In this document: positions 27,517-37,384 of the stretch, piece after piece | Numbering within the stretch: the stretch's first letter is position 1 | How the letters are laid out: each line of letters starts with the position of its first letter | Assembly (NCBI RefSeq): GCF_018138145.1 | Contig: NZ_CP073104.1 | Coordinates: 2,852,001-2,916,000, forward strand | DNA from: Pseudomonas sp. SCA2728.1_7 | Lineage (GTDB): Bacteria > Pseudomonadota > Gammaproteobacteria > Pseudomonadales > Pseudomonadaceae | Direction: 5' to 3' | DNA length: 64,000 bases | Made by a program: the position numbers and the translations under genes | The notes under the pieces: generated by a model | Database searches by the model: none | The model's input: only the letters and a program-made list of their open reading frames with translations | What the model was told of the DNA's origin: nothing

Positions 27517-29138
27517 CAGACTTTGAATCGCGAAACGCCGCTGCGCAGCCCGACGGCCACCTGGCTCAGTTCGTCGATGGCGAAACTGGCCTGACGCAGC
27601 GACTCGACGGTCTGGCTGCTGGCGTCGCCCAACTGCACCAGCGCATGGTTGATCTGCTCGGCACCGGTGGCCTGGGCCTGCATGCCTTCGTTGACCATCA
27701 ACACCCGCGGCGCCAGCGCCTGCACTTGATGGATGATCTGCGACAGCTGCTCGCCGACCTGCTGCACTTCGGACATACCGCGACGCACTTCTTCGGAGAA
27801 CTTGTCCATGCCCATCACCCCGGCAGATACCGCCGACTGGATTTCGCGCACCATCTGTTCTATGTCATAAGTGGCGACAGCGGTCTGATCCGCCAGGCGT
27901 CGCACTTCGGTGGCGACCACGGCAAAACCGCGACCGTATTCGCCGGCCTTCTCGGCTTCAATCGCCGCGTTGAGCGACAACAGGTTGGTCTGGTCGGCAA
28001 CCTTGACGATGGTCACCACCACTTGGTTGATGTTGCCGGCCTTCTCATTGAGGATCGCCAGTTTGGCGTTGACCAGATCGGCCGCGCCCATCACCGAGTG
28101 CATGGTGTCTTCCATGCGTGCCAGACCTTGCTGACCGGAGCCGGCCAGCACCGAGGCCTGATCGGCGGCGGTGGACACTTCGGTCATGGTGCGCACCAGA
28201 TCGCGCGAAGTTGCCGCAATTTCACGGGACGTCGCGCCAATCTCGGTGGTCGTCGCGGCGGTTTCGGTAGCGGTGGCTTGTTGTTGCTTGGAAGTGGCGG
28301 CGATCTCGGTCACCGACGTGGTCACCTGCACCGACGAGCGCTGTGCCTGCGACACCAACGCAGTCAGCTCGGTCATCATGTCGTTAAAGCCGGTTTCCAC
28401 TGCGCCGAACTCGTCCTTGCGCTCAAGGTTCAGGCGCGAACTGAGGTCGCCAGTGCGCATGGTTTCGAGGATCTGCACGATGCGGTTCATCGGCGCCATG
28501 ATTGCGCGCATCAACAACAGACCACACAGGCCGGCGGCGAACACGGCGACCAGCAGGGAAATGAACATGCTGACTTTGGCAGCCGCCACGGCATCGTCGA
28601 TATTGTTCATGGCCTGATCGGCGACTCTCTTGTTTTCGCCGATGATGTCGTTGAGCTTCATGCGCCCGGAGTACCAGGCAGGCGTGAGCTTGTCGTGGAA
28701 CATCCTGACCGCGTCCGCTTCCAGATTGCGTTTATGCAGGTCCAGCACGGCATCCTGAATCTGGATGTAGGCGTCGTGGTACTTCTCGAACGCGGCGAAC
28801 TCGAGACGATCCTCGTCGGTCGCCATGGTCTTGCGATAGTTGGCCATCTGCTCCTGCAAACGCGCCTCGAAGGCTTTGTAGTCCGCCGCGTCCTCGCTGG
28901 AAATCCCCTCGCCTTCCTTGAGCCCGAGCAGTTCTTGCGTCTGCAGATAGCTGTCGACCCAGGCGCCACGGATCATCGAGCTGTAATAGACGCCGGGAAT
29001 CGCGTCATCGCGCACGCTGTTTTCACTGGTTTCAATCTTCAACAGTCGCGAATAAGAGACGACGACCATCAGCAACATGATGGCGATAATCACCGCAAAG
29101 CTCGCCAAAATGCGTTGGCGCAACGTCCAGTTCTTCAC
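27516..29138 (-). CDS. wspA: WspA, methyl-accepting chemotaxis-type receptor
   Basis: 540 residues if started at the GTG at 29138 (GAGGAAT upstream), giving MKNWTLRQRILASFAV, close to the P. aeruginosa form; an upstream in-frame start is less likely. One membrane helix at about 8-30, a periplasmic four-helix sensor region to about 190, a second membrane helix near 190-210, HAMP, then the long cytoplasmic coiled coil with the conserved tip VADQTNLLSLNAAIEAEKAG. It senses surface contact or envelope stress and feeds WspE. First gene of the wspABCDEFR operon. Confidence 0.95.
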   Translation of the reverse strand: MKNWTLRQRILASFAVIIAIMLLMVVVSYSRLLKIETSENSVRDDAIPGVYYSSMIRGAWVDSYLQTQELLGLKEGEGISSEDAADYKAFEARLQEQMANYRKTMATDEDRLEFAAFEKYHDAYIQIQDAVLDLHKRNLEADAVRMFHDKLTPAWYSGRMKLNDIIGENKRVADQAMNNIDDAVAAAKVSMFISLLVAVFAAGLCGLLLMRAIMAPMNRIVQILETMRTGDLSSRLNLERKDEFGAVETGFNDMMTELTALVSQAQRSSVQVTTSVTEIAATSKQQQATATETAATTTEIGATSREIAATSRDLVRTMTEVSTAADQASVLAGSGQQGLARMEDTMHSVMGAADLVNAKLAILNEKAGNINQVVVTIVKVADQTNLLSLNAAIEAEKAGEYGRGFAVVATEVRRLADQTAVATYDIEQMVREIQSAVSAGVMGMDKFSEEVRRGMSEVQQVGEQLSQIIHQVQALAPRVLMVNEGMQAQATGAEQINHALVQLGDASSQTVESLRQASFAIDELSQVAVGLRSGVSRFKV

Positions 29139-29352
29139 AGTGATTCCTCGTGCCTGATCGAAATGCGGGGAGTATAGCCGAGGGCGGTGTTTCATTTATA
29201 AGACGCTTTGTAACCTTCGGGCCTGTACGCGTTGGTCGGCGGGAGGGCTCTGGGCTGGGACTGTCCGACAATTGCGGGTGGGCGTGCCAGCGGGGTAATG
29301 GCAAAAAGGGGCGATAGATCGGCCATGGTTTGTTTAGTGAGGCTGAAAACTT

Positions 29353-29480
29353 CATCGCGAGCAGGCTCCGTGCCCGTCGGAGTAACCAATGGGAGCGAGC
29401 CTGCTCGCGAAGAGGCCGGAACAGTCAACATCGATGTCGTCTGACCCGGCGCTTTCGCGAGCAGGCTCGCTCCCACAGGG
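29353..29480. repeat. REP cluster: one partial copy plus a doublet
   Basis: A truncated REP at 29353-29368 (ATCGCGAGCAGGCTC) is followed by an inverted pair of the GTGGGAGCGAGC subtype (29390-29413 and about 29453-29480). The doublet ends 28 nt past the stop of the TerB-like gene. The rest of 29139-29508 shows no gene. Confidence 0.88.
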
Positions 29481-29508
29481 GATTTGCGATTGTTGAAGCA
29501 CGCCGTCT

Positions 29509-30231
29509 CTACACAGAGGCCAGCCGCACCTGCTTCTCCAGCTCCACCTTCAACCCCGGCTCCAGCTTCAACTGCCGTGCCAGTTCATCGAGATAGCTCT
29601 TCTCCATGAAGTTCTCCTCATCCACCAACATCACGCTGGCGATGTACATCTCCGCCGCCATCTCCGGCGTGCTCGCGGCGCGGGCGACGTCGGTCGGGTC
29701 GAGGGGCTTGTTGAGTTCGGCGTGCAGCCAGTGTTGCAGCTCCTGGTCGTTGTCGAGTTTGGTGAATTCACCTTCAATCAGTTGGCGTTCGCGGTCATCG
29801 ATATGACCGTCGGCCTTCGCGGCAGCGACCAGCGCCTTGAGAATGGCCTGGCTGTGTTGCTCGGCCTGCGCCGGTGGCAGACGATCGAGGGTCTGCGGTT
29901 CACTTTGTGGAGCGGCGCCTTTTTGCGCGTTGTAGTTGCCGTAAGCCTTGTAGGCCAACACACCCAGCGCCGCGAGGCCGCCGTAGATCGCAACTTTGCC
30001 GCCGACCTTGCGGGCCTTTTTGCTGCCAAGTAGAAGGCCCATGGCGCCTGCGGCCAACGCGCCACCACCTGCACCCGACAGCAGACTGCCGAGGCCACCG
30101 GAGCCAGAAGCGCCGCCGAGCAAACCGCCCAAGCCACCGGCAGCCGGTTTGTTCTGCGTTCCGCCAGCCTTGTTCTGCAACAGATCCTGGCCGGACTTGA
30201 GCAGTTGATCGAGCAATCCACGGGTGTTCAT
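29509..30231 (-). CDS. TerB-like / DUF533 protein
   Basis: 240 residues of the DUF533 (YebE-type) family. The N-terminal part is a low-complexity glycine-, alanine- and leucine-rich stretch (about 22-75, GGLGGLLGGASGSGGLG) with a possible membrane helix near 80-95 (AIYGGLAALGVLAYKAYG). The C-terminal half (about 115-235) is a TerB-type helical domain (ILKALVAAAKADGHIDDRER) with conserved acidic residues. Function unknown; some family members respond to envelope stress. It stands alone between wspA and the divergent LysR gene. Confidence 0.88.
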   Translation of the reverse strand: MNTRGLLDQLLKSGQDLLQNKAGGTQNKPAAGGLGGLLGGASGSGGLGSLLSGAGGGALAAGAMGLLLGSKKARKVGGKVAIYGGLAALGVLAYKAYGNYNAQKGAAPQSEPQTLDRLPPAQAEQHSQAILKALVAAAKADGHIDDRERQLIEGEFTKLDNDQELQHWLHAELNKPLDPTDVARAASTPEMAAEMYIASVMLVDEENFMEKSYLDELARQLKLEPGLKVELEKQVRLASV

Positions 30232-30408
30232 GTTCCGCCTCCAAAACAGGGGTTATCCGGATCTATAAGGCCCTCAGCCTAGTTCGAAAGTGCCCCTGCC
30301 CGACCTGCGAGTGTGCTTCCAGATGTTGCTCAGCAGGCGCAGGCCCTTCGCAAAAATAGATATACACTCAGGTCAATCTATAAAAACCGCCCACTGGGTA
30401 CCCCTCTC

Positions 30409-31323
30409 ATGATGACCCTGCGTCAGATTCGTCACTTCATCGCCGTGGCCGAAACCGGCTCGATCTCCGCCGCCGCGCAAACTGCATTCATTTCCCAATC
30501 AACTCTGACGTTGGCGATCCAGCAACTGGAAGAGGAGATCGGCGTCAGCCTGTTCAGCCGTCACGCCAAAGGCATGACCCTTACGCACCAAGGTCATCAA
30601 TTCCTACGCCAGGCGCACCTGATTCTCGCGACCGTGGACAACGCCAAGCGCAGCCTGCAACAGAGCACCGATCAGGTCGCCGGGCAGTTGATCGTCGGCG
30701 TGACCAGCCTCGTCGCCGGTTATTACCTGGCAGATTTGCTCACCCGTTTTCAGCGCGCGTATCCCAATGTCGAAATCCGCGTGATGGAAGACGAGCGCCC
30801 TTACATCGAGCATTTGCTGGTCAGCGGCGAGATCGATGTCGGCGTATTGATCCTCTCCAACCTCGAAGATCGCCACGCCTTGCAGACTGAAGTACTGACC
30901 CACTCACCGCACCGTTTGTGGCTCCCGGCCCAACATCCACTGCTGGAACACGACAGCATCAACCTCGCTGACGTCGCCCGCGAGCCGCTGATTCAATTGA
31001 ACGTCGATGAAATGGATCGCAACGCCCAGCGACTGTGGCGCGGCGCCGGGTTGCAGCCAAAAATCACCTTGAGAACCGCTTCGACCGAAGCGGTGCGAAG
31101 CCTGGTCGCCGCCGGTCTCGGCGTGTCGATCCAGCCAGACATGACCTATCGCCCGTGGTCACTGGAAGGCGACATCATCGAAGCGCGGCCCATCGCCGAC
31201 CTCAACCAGACCCTCGACGTCGGTCTGGCCTGGCGCCGTGGCACTGCGCGCCCCGCTCTCGTCGACCCATTCCTGACCGTAGCCCGTGAGCAACCTCACG
31301 GCGGACGCAAGCCATCTATTTAA
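30409..31323 (+). CDS. LysR family transcriptional regulator
   Basis: 304 residues. An N-terminal winged helix-turn-helix (MTLRQIRHFIAVAETGSISA, then AAQTAFISQSTLTLAIQQLE) and a LysR-type effector domain from about 90. The ATG pair at 30409/30412 is the family-like start, although no strong ribosome binding site is seen. It is codirectional with, and 100 nt upstream of, an aldehyde dehydrogenase gene and the polyamine operon, so control of amine catabolism is a reasonable inference. E. coli ydc has a different (MocR-type) regulator. Confidence 0.9.
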   Translation: MMTLRQIRHFIAVAETGSISAAAQTAFISQSTLTLAIQQLEEEIGVSLFSRHAKGMTLTHQGHQFLRQAHLILATVDNAKRSLQQSTDQVAGQLIVGVTSLVAGYYLADLLTRFQRAYPNVEIRVMEDERPYIEHLLVSGEIDVGVLILSNLEDRHALQTEVLTHSPHRLWLPAQHPLLEHDSINLADVAREPLIQLNVDEMDRNAQRLWRGAGLQPKITLRTASTEAVRSLVAAGLGVSIQPDMTYRPWSLEGDIIEARPIADLNQTLDVGLAWRRGTARPALVDPFLTVAREQPHGGRKPSI

Positions 31324-31424
31324 TCGAACGCTGCCTTCAGTATTTAGAATTTGTCGACCTCGGAGCCGCGCACTAGTCTTGCTGCATCTATAAGACGGCC
31401 GGCTCCCGATATCAGGGAGCAACA

Positions 31425-32912
31425 ATGGCCACACAAAAAAAGAGATCGCGGAAAATGGCTGGCGTGCAGACCCCGATGTGTACCGCGTTGTTGATCGATG
31501 GCGAATTGGTCGCTGGGGAAGGTTTTGTCGAGCCGATCCTTAATCCGGCCACCGGTGAAATCCTCACGCACATCGCCGAGGCCAGCACCGAGCAGGTCGA
31601 AGCCGCCATCCTCGCCGCCCACCGCGCCTTCGCCGAGTGGTCGCGCACCACACCGCAGCAACGTTCCAACCTGCTGCTCGACATCGCCAACGCCGTCGAA
31701 AAACACGCCGACCACCTCGCCCGCCTCGAGTCGCTGAACTGCGGCAAGCCTTTGCACCTGGCGCGCCAGGACGATTTGACCGCGACCGTCGATGTGTTCC
31801 GATTCTTCGCGGGCGCCGTGCGTTGCCAGACCGGTCAGCTCAGCGGCGAATACCTGCCCGGCTACACCAGCATGGTCCGTCGTGATCCGATTGGCGTGGT
31901 CGCCTCGATTGCGCCGTGGAATTACCCGATCATGATGGCCGCGTGGAAAATCGCCCCGGCCCTCGCCGCCGGCAACACGCTGGTGTTCAAACCGTCCGAA
32001 CACACGCCGCTGTCGATCCTCGCCCTGGCGCCAGCGCTGGCCGAAATCCTCCCGCGCGGGGTGATCAACATTATCTGCGGTGGCGGTGAAGGCGTCGGCA
32101 GCCATTTGGTTGGCCACGCCAAAGTGCGCATGGTCTCGCTGACCGGCGATATCGTCACCGGACAGAAAATCCTCCAGGCCGCGGCGAAAACCCTGAAACG
32201 CACGCACCTCGAACTCGGCGGCAAAGCCCCGGTGATCGTCTGCAACGACGCCGACATTCAAGCCGTAGTCGAAGGCGTGCGCACTTACGGTTACTACAAC
32301 GCCGGGCAGGACTGCACCGCCGCCTGCCGAATCTACGCGCAGGCCGGGATTCACGACAAATTGGTCGCCGAACTCGGCGCCGCTGTCAGCAGCCTGCGCT
32401 TCGCCGGCAAACGTGATGCCGACAACGAGATCGGCCCGCTGATCAGCACCCGCCAGCGCGACCGCGTGGCCAGTTTCGTCGAACGCGCCCTCGGTCAGCC
32501 GCACATCGAACGCGTGACCGGTGCAGCAGTGCACTCCGGCGCCGGTTTCTACTATCAACCGACGCTGCTCGCCGGTTGCAAACAGAGCGACGAAATCGTC
32601 CAGCGCGAAGTGTTCGGCCCGGTGGTCACCGTGACCCGTTTTGACGAACTCGCACAAGCCGTCGACTGGGCCAACGACTCCGAATACGGCCTCGCCTCGT
32701 CGGTCTGGACACAGAATCTGGACAAGGCGATGCAGGTCGCCGCGCGCTTGCAGTACGGCTGCACGTGGATCAACAGCCATTTCATGCTGGTCAGCGAAAT
32801 GCCCCACGGCGGGCTGAAACGCTCCGGTTACGGCAAAGACTTATCCAGTGATTCGCTGCAGGACTACAGCGTGGTGCGGCACATCATGGCCCGCCACGGC
32901 CAGCATCTCTGA
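31425..32912 (+). CDS. Gamma-aminobutyraldehyde dehydrogenase-like enzyme (PatD paralogue 1)
   Basis: 495 residues, NAD-dependent aldehyde dehydrogenase. Catalytic Glu263 ([10 protein letters not shown]) and Cys297 ([16 protein letters not shown]) are present; the segment around the cysteine is the gamma-aminobutyraldehyde dehydrogenase signature. It has about 17 extra N-terminal residues compared with the second copy at 37385. Expected reaction: 4-aminobutanal to GABA in putrescine catabolism, or a related amino-aldehyde. A ribosome binding site (AGGGAGC) precedes the ATG. It lies between the LysR gene and ydcS. Confidence 0.9.
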   Translation: MATQKKRSRKMAGVQTPMCTALLIDGELVAGEGFVEPILNPATGEILTHIAEASTEQVEAAILAAHRAFAEWSRTTPQQRSNLLLDIANAVEKHADHLARLESLNCGKPLHLARQDDLTATVDVFRFFAGAVRCQTGQLSGEYLPGYTSMVRRDPIGVVASIAPWNYPIMMAAWKIAPALAAGNTLVFKPSEHTPLSILALAPALAEILPRGVINIICGGGEGVGSHLVGHAKVRMVSLTGDIVTGQKILQAAAKTLKRTHLELGGKAPVIVCNDADIQAVVEGVRTYGYYNAGQDCTAACRIYAQAGIHDKLVAELGAAVSSLRFAGKRDADNEIGPLISTRQRDRVASFVERALGQPHIERVTGAAVHSGAGFYYQPTLLAGCKQSDEIVQREVFGPVVTVTRFDELAQAVDWANDSEYGLASSVWTQNLDKAMQVAARLQYGCTWINSHFMLVSEMPHGGLKRSGYGKDLSSDSLQDYSVVRHIMARHGQHL

Positions 32913-32995
32913 CTACGCTAATAACAAGCCGTCAACGGCATGCTTCACCGCGTTCACAACTGCCCCGACCATAATTTAAAGAAGAGGGTTCAACC

Positions 32996-34148
32996 ATGTT
33001 CCTGCACAAGACCGCATTGCTCAGTGCAATCACCACGGCCCTGCTGGCCAGCGCCAGCCTGCAAGCTGCCGAGCCGCTTAAGGCTGTCGGCGCTGGCGAA
33101 GGTCAGCTGGATATCGTTGCGTGGCCGGGTTACATCGAACGTGGCGAGAGCGACAAGGCTTACGACTGGGTCACCGGTTTCGAAAAGGAAACCGGTTGCA
33201 AGGTCAATGTGAAGACCGCTGCGACCTCGGACGAAATGGTCAGCTTGATGGCCAAGGGCGGTTACGACCTGGTCACCGCGTCCGGCGATGCCTCGCTGCG
33301 GTTGATCGTCGGCAAGCGTGTGCAACCGATCAACACCGCGTTGATCCCGAACTGGAACACCCTCGACCCGCGCCTCAAAGACGCGCCGTGGTACGTGGTC
33401 AACCAGCAGACTTACGGCACCCCGTACCAGTGGGGCCCGAACGTGCTGATGTACAACACCAACGTGTTCAAGACCGCGCCGAGCAGTTGGAACGTGGTGT
33501 TCGCCGCGCAGGAATCTGCCCGACGGCAAGCCTAACAAGGGCCGCGTGCAGGCGTATGACGGCCCGATTTATATCGCCGACGCGGCGCTGTATCTGAAGT
33601 CGACCAAGCCTGAACTGGGCATCAAAGACCCGTATCAACTCACCGAAGATCAGTACAAAGCTGTGCTTGATCTGTTGCGCGCGCAGCAGTCGTTGATCCA
33701 CCGCTACTGGCATGACACCACGGTGCAAATGAGCGACTTCAAAAACGAAGGCGTAGTGGCATCGAGTGCCTGGCCGTATCAGGTCAACGGTTTGATGAAC
33801 GAGAAGCAGCCGATTGCTTCGACCATTCCGAAAGAAGGCGCTACGGGCTGGGCCGACACCACCATGTTGCACGCCGAGGCCAAGCACCCGAACTGCGCGT
33901 ACAAGTGGATGGACTGGTCGCTGAAACCGAAAGTCCAGGGGGATGTGGCGGCGTGGTTCGGTTCGTTGCCGGCGGTGCCGGCGGCGTGCAAGGAGAGCGA
34001 ATTGCTTGGCGCTGAAGGTTGCAAGACCAACGGTTTCGACCAGTTCGACAAGATCGCCTTCTGGAAAACCCCGCAGGCTGAAGGCGGCAAGTTTGTGCCG
34101 TACAGCCGCTGGACTCAGGACTACATCGCGATCATGGGTGGCCGCTAG
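32996..34148 (+). pseudogene. ydcS: YdcS-like polyamine-binding protein, frameshifted
   Basis: A periplasmic solute-binding protein of the putrescine/spermidine class, closely resembling E. coli YdcS as I recall it (IAWPGYIERG, TAATSDEMVSLMAKGGYDLV, and the C-terminal KFVPYSRWTQDYIAIMGGR). A signal peptide ends near ASLQAAE. The frame breaks at 33511-33512. Reading NVVFAAQ, then removing one G, restores NLPDGKPNKGRVQAYDGPIY and the rest of the protein. As it stands the product stops at codon 180 after an aberrant tail. With the base removed it would be 383 residues. Either a recent mutation or a sequencing error; the transporter would lack its binding protein. Confidence 0.92.
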
Positions 34149-34171
34149 CGCTCAATAACGACGCGGTCTGC

Positions 34172-34302
34172 TCCCTTTCCCCCTCGCCCCCCTGGGGGAG
34201 AGGGCTGGGGTGAGGGGGTAGCTTTTGACTTTGCCTTTGACTTCAGAGCAACGGCGAATAAAGCACCCTCACCCCCCGCCCTCTCCCGGAGGGAGAGGGA
34301 GC
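34172..34302. repeat. Inverted doublet of the CCCTC element
   Basis: Two copies of the core, in opposite orientations (34172-34218 and 34264-34302), flank a 45-nt spacer between ydcS and ydcT. Unlike the other two loci, neither arm is amplified. It may form a large mRNA hairpin separating the abundant binding-protein message from the transporter genes. Confidence 0.85.
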
Positions 34303-34425
34303 TAAAAGCGGATCGCATCTCGTCCGCCGAATGTGTGAGCCAAGCAAACCGTAAAACGATTCAGATTTTTCAGAAGTCCAGGCAGGGCCGCTGCGATGGC
34401 TTTCGCCTTTTTGGAGCACCGCACC

Positions 34426-35463
34426 ATGACGCTTGCAGTCCAGTTCACCAACGTTTCCCGGCAATTCGGCGAGGTGAAGGCCGTTGACCGGGTTTCCATC
34501 GATATCGAGGACGGCGAGTTCTTTTCCATGCTCGGCCCATCCGGCTCGGGCAAAACCACCTGCCTGCGCCTGATCGCCGGGTTCGAACAACCGAGCGCCG
34601 GCTCGATCCGCATCCACGGCGTCGAAGCGGCCGGGTTGCCGCCGTATCAGCGTGACGTCAACACGGTGTTTCAGGATTACGCACTGTTCCCGCACATGAA
34701 TGTCCTCGACAACGTCGCCTACGGCTTAAAGGTCAAAGGCGTCGGCAAAACCGAACGACACAAGCGCGCCGAAGAAGCCTTGGACATGGTCGCTCTCGGC
34801 GGTTACGGCGCACGCAAACCGGTGCAGTTGTCCGGTGGTCAGCGCCAGCGTGTGGCCCTCGCCCGCGCCTTGGTCAACCGTCCGCGCGTGCTGTTGCTGG
34901 ATGAGCCTTTAGGCGCGCTCGATTTGAAACTGCGCGAACAAATGCAAAGCGAATTGAAGAAGCTGCAACGCCAACTCGGCATCACTTTCATCTTCGTCAC
35001 CCACGATCAGACCGAAGCGCTGTCGATGTCCGATCGCGTCGCCGTGTTCAACAAGGGCCGCATCGAACAAGTCGACACACCGCGCAATCTGTACATGAAA
35101 CCGACCACCACATTTGTCGCTGAATTCGTCGGCACCTCAAACGTGATTCGCGGTGATCTGGCCCGCGAAATCAGCGGTCATCCGCAGCCGTTTTCGATTC
35201 GCCCGGAACACGTGCGGTTTGCCGAAGGCCCATTGGCCAGCCACGAAATCGAAGTCAGCGGTCTGCTGCACGACATCCAGTACCAAGGCAGCGCCACGCG
35301 TTATGAATTGAAGCTGGAAAACGGCCAGACCCTGAGCATCAGCCACGCCAACAATCAGTGGATCGACAGCAGCGCGCAGCATCAGACCGGTCAGCGCCTG
35401 AGCGCACGTTGGGCGCGGGAAGCGATGATTCCGCTGCACGACACCGTGGCGAGCGGGGTGTGA
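34426..35463 (+). CDS. ydcT: YdcT-like polyamine ABC transporter ATPase
   Basis: 345 residues. Walker A GPSGSGKTT at 37-45, Q-loop FQDYALFP, signature LSGGQRQ at 135-141, Walker B LLLDEPLGALD at 156-166 and the switch histidine in FVTHDQTEA. A C-terminal TOBE domain (about 270-345) is typical of PotA-type importers. It drives uptake through the two following permeases. The start at MTLAVQFTNV (GGAG upstream) fits E. coli YdcT. Its stop is 1 nt before the ydcU start. Confidence 0.95.
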   Translation: MTLAVQFTNVSRQFGEVKAVDRVSIDIEDGEFFSMLGPSGSGKTTCLRLIAGFEQPSAGSIRIHGVEAAGLPPYQRDVNTVFQDYALFPHMNVLDNVAYGLKVKGVGKTERHKRAEEALDMVALGGYGARKPVQLSGGQRQRVALARALVNRPRVLLLDEPLGALDLKLREQMQSELKKLQRQLGITFIFVTHDQTEALSMSDRVAVFNKGRIEQVDTPRNLYMKPTTTFVAEFVGTSNVIRGDLAREISGHPQPFSIRPEHVRFAEGPLASHEIEVSGLLHDIQYQGSATRYELKLENGQTLSISHANNQWIDSSAQHQTGQRLSARWAREAMIPLHDTVASGV

Positions 35464-35464
35464 C

Positions 35465-36400
35465 ATGAGCACGCTCGCGATGACTGCATCGCCGCCGTTG
35501 CGCAGGTTTTCCAACCTGCTCTACCGCAAGCCGAACCTGTACTTATCGATGCTCCTGGTGCCGCCGCTGCTGTGGTTTGGCGCGATTTATCTCGGCTCGC
35601 TGCTGGTGCTGTTGTGGCAAGGTTTCTACACCTTTGACGACTTCACCATGGCGGTCACTCCTGACCTGACCCTGGCGAATTTCGCCGCGCTGTTTCAGCC
35701 GTCGAACTTCGACATCATCCTGCGCACGCTGAGCATGGCCATCGTCGTGTCGATCGCAAGCGCCATCGTCGCGTTCCCGATTGCCTACTATATGGCGCGC
35801 TACACCACGGGCAAGACCAAAGCGTTTTTCTATATCGCGGTGATGATGCCGATGTGGGCCAGTTACATCGTCAAGGCCTATGCGTGGACGTTGCTGTTGG
35901 CCAAGGGCGGCGTGGCGCAATGGTTCGTGCAGCACTTGGGATTGGAGCCGGTTTTGCAGTTCATCTTGGGGATTCCCGGGGTGGGCGGCAGCACCTTGTC
36001 GACCTCGCATCTGGGGCGGTTCATGGTGTTTGTCTACATCTGGCTGCCGTTCATGATTTTGCCGATTCAGGCTTCGCTGGAGCGTCTGCCGCCGTCGCTG
36101 TTGCAGGCCTCTGCTGACCTTGGTGCAAAGCCGCGTCAGACCTTTATGCAGGTGATTTTGCCGCTGTCGATTCCGGGCATTGCCGCCGGTTCGATCTTCA
36201 CGTTTTCGCTGACCTTGGGCGACTTCATCGTGCCGCAACTGGTCGGGCCGCCGGGCTACTTCGTCGGCAGCATGGTCTACGCGCAGCAAGGTGCGATCGG
36301 CAACATGCCGATGGCGGCGGCGTTCACGCTGGTGCCGATTGTGTTGATCGCGGTTTACCTGTCCATCGTCAAACGACTGGGGGCTTTCGATGCGCTCTAA
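35465..36400 (+). CDS. ydcU: YdcU-like ABC transporter permease
   Basis: 311 residues with six predicted membrane helices, the first near 28-50 and five in the core of the PotB-type permease domain. The EAA-like coupling loop reads [20 protein letters not shown] near 215-235, then [11 protein letters not shown]. It forms the inner-membrane channel with YdcV. It overlaps ydcV by 11 nt and directly follows ydcT. Confidence 0.93.
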   Translation: MSTLAMTASPPLRRFSNLLYRKPNLYLSMLLVPPLLWFGAIYLGSLLVLLWQGFYTFDDFTMAVTPDLTLANFAALFQPSNFDIILRTLSMAIVVSIASAIVAFPIAYYMARYTTGKTKAFFYIAVMMPMWASYIVKAYAWTLLLAKGGVAQWFVQHLGLEPVLQFILGIPGVGGSTLSTSHLGRFMVFVYIWLPFMILPIQASLERLPPSLLQASADLGAKPRQTFMQVILPLSIPGIAAGSIFTFSLTLGDFIVPQLVGPPGYFVGSMVYAQQGAIGNMPMAAAFTLVPIVLIAVYLSIVKRLGAFDAL

Positions 36401-37217
36401 TTCAGAAAAGCAGGGGGAGAAAGCTTCTTTAGGTTTGCGCATCGCAGCCTGGGGCGGGTTGGTGTTTCTGCACTTCCCGATACTGATCATCTTTCTTTAC
36501 GCCTTCAACACCGAAGAAGCCGCGTTCAGTTTTCCGCCAAAGGGCTTCACGCTGCACTGGTTCAGCGTGGCGTTTTCGCGGCCTGACGTTCTCGAGTCGA
36601 TCAAGCTTTCACTGCAGATCGCAGCCATCGCCACGTTGATTGCGATGGTGCTCGGCACGCTGGCTTCGGCAGCGCTGTATCGCCGCGACTTCTTCGGCAA
36701 ACAGGGCATTTCGCTGATGCTGATTTTGCCGATTGCGCTGCCGGGGATCATCACCGGGATCGCGCTGCTGGCGACGTTCAAAACGCTGGGAATCGAGCCG
36801 GGGATGTTCACCATCATCGTCGGCCACGCGACCTTCTGCGTGGTGATCGTTTACAACAATGTTATCGCCCGCCTGCGCCGCACTTCGCACAGTTTGATCG
36901 AGGCTTCCATGGATCTCGGCGCCGATGGCTGGCAGACGTTTCGCTACATCATCCTGCCGAACCTTGGCTCGGCGTTGCTCGCCGGCGGCATGTTGGCGTT
37001 TGCGCTGTCGTTCGACGAGATCATTGTCACCACGTTTACCGCCGGGCATGAACGCACGTTGCCGTTGTGGCTGCTCAATCAACTGAGCCGGCCACGGGAT
37101 GTGCCGGTGACCAACGTCGTCGCCATGCTGGTGATGATGGTGACCATGTTGCCGATTCTCGGCGCGTATTACCTGACGCGAGGTGGCGAAAGCGTGGCCG
37201 GTAGCGGCGGCAAATAA
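36390..37217 (+). CDS. ydcV: YdcV-like ABC transporter permease
   Basis: 275 residues, six predicted membrane helices, PotC-type. The coupling motif is [20 protein letters not shown] near 170-190, followed by [14 protein letters not shown]. Partner of YdcU in the polyamine importer. The start lies inside the end of ydcU, implying translational coupling. A REP doublet follows 24 nt after its stop, before patD. Confidence 0.93.
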   Translation: MRSNSEKQGEKASLGLRIAAWGGLVFLHFPILIIFLYAFNTEEAAFSFPPKGFTLHWFSVAFSRPDVLESIKLSLQIAAIATLIAMVLGTLASAALYRRDFFGKQGISLMLILPIALPGIITGIALLATFKTLGIEPGMFTIIVGHATFCVVIVYNNVIARLRRTSHSLIEASMDLGADGWQTFRYIILPNLGSALLAGGMLAFALSFDEIIVTTFTAGHERTLPLWLLNQLSRPRDVPVTNVVAMLVMMVTMLPILGAYYLTRGGESVAGSGGK

Positions 37218-37241
37218 CCGAATAACTGAAGAAACCGAATC

Positions 37242-37333
37242 CCTGTAGGAGTGAGCCTGCTCGCGATGACTGACTGTCATTCAACAGTGGTGTCGACTGA
37301 ACGACCGATATCGCGAGCAGGCTCACTCCTACA
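37242..37333. repeat. REP doublet (inverted pair)
   Basis: Arms of the GTAGGAGTGAGC subtype at 37242-37267 and about 37310-37333, located between ydcV and patD inside the operon. Confidence 0.9.
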
Positions 37334-37384
37334 TTTGAATCCGGTTTCGGCAGAACAATAAAAGCGTTAGTGAGGACAACAGAC

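Noticed and set aside
31344..32807. Long minus-strand frame (487 codons) opposite the first aldehyde dehydrogenase
   Set aside because: It lies entirely antisense to a well-supported gene; long antisense frames are usual in GC-rich DNA with this codon bias, and it has no recognisable domain.
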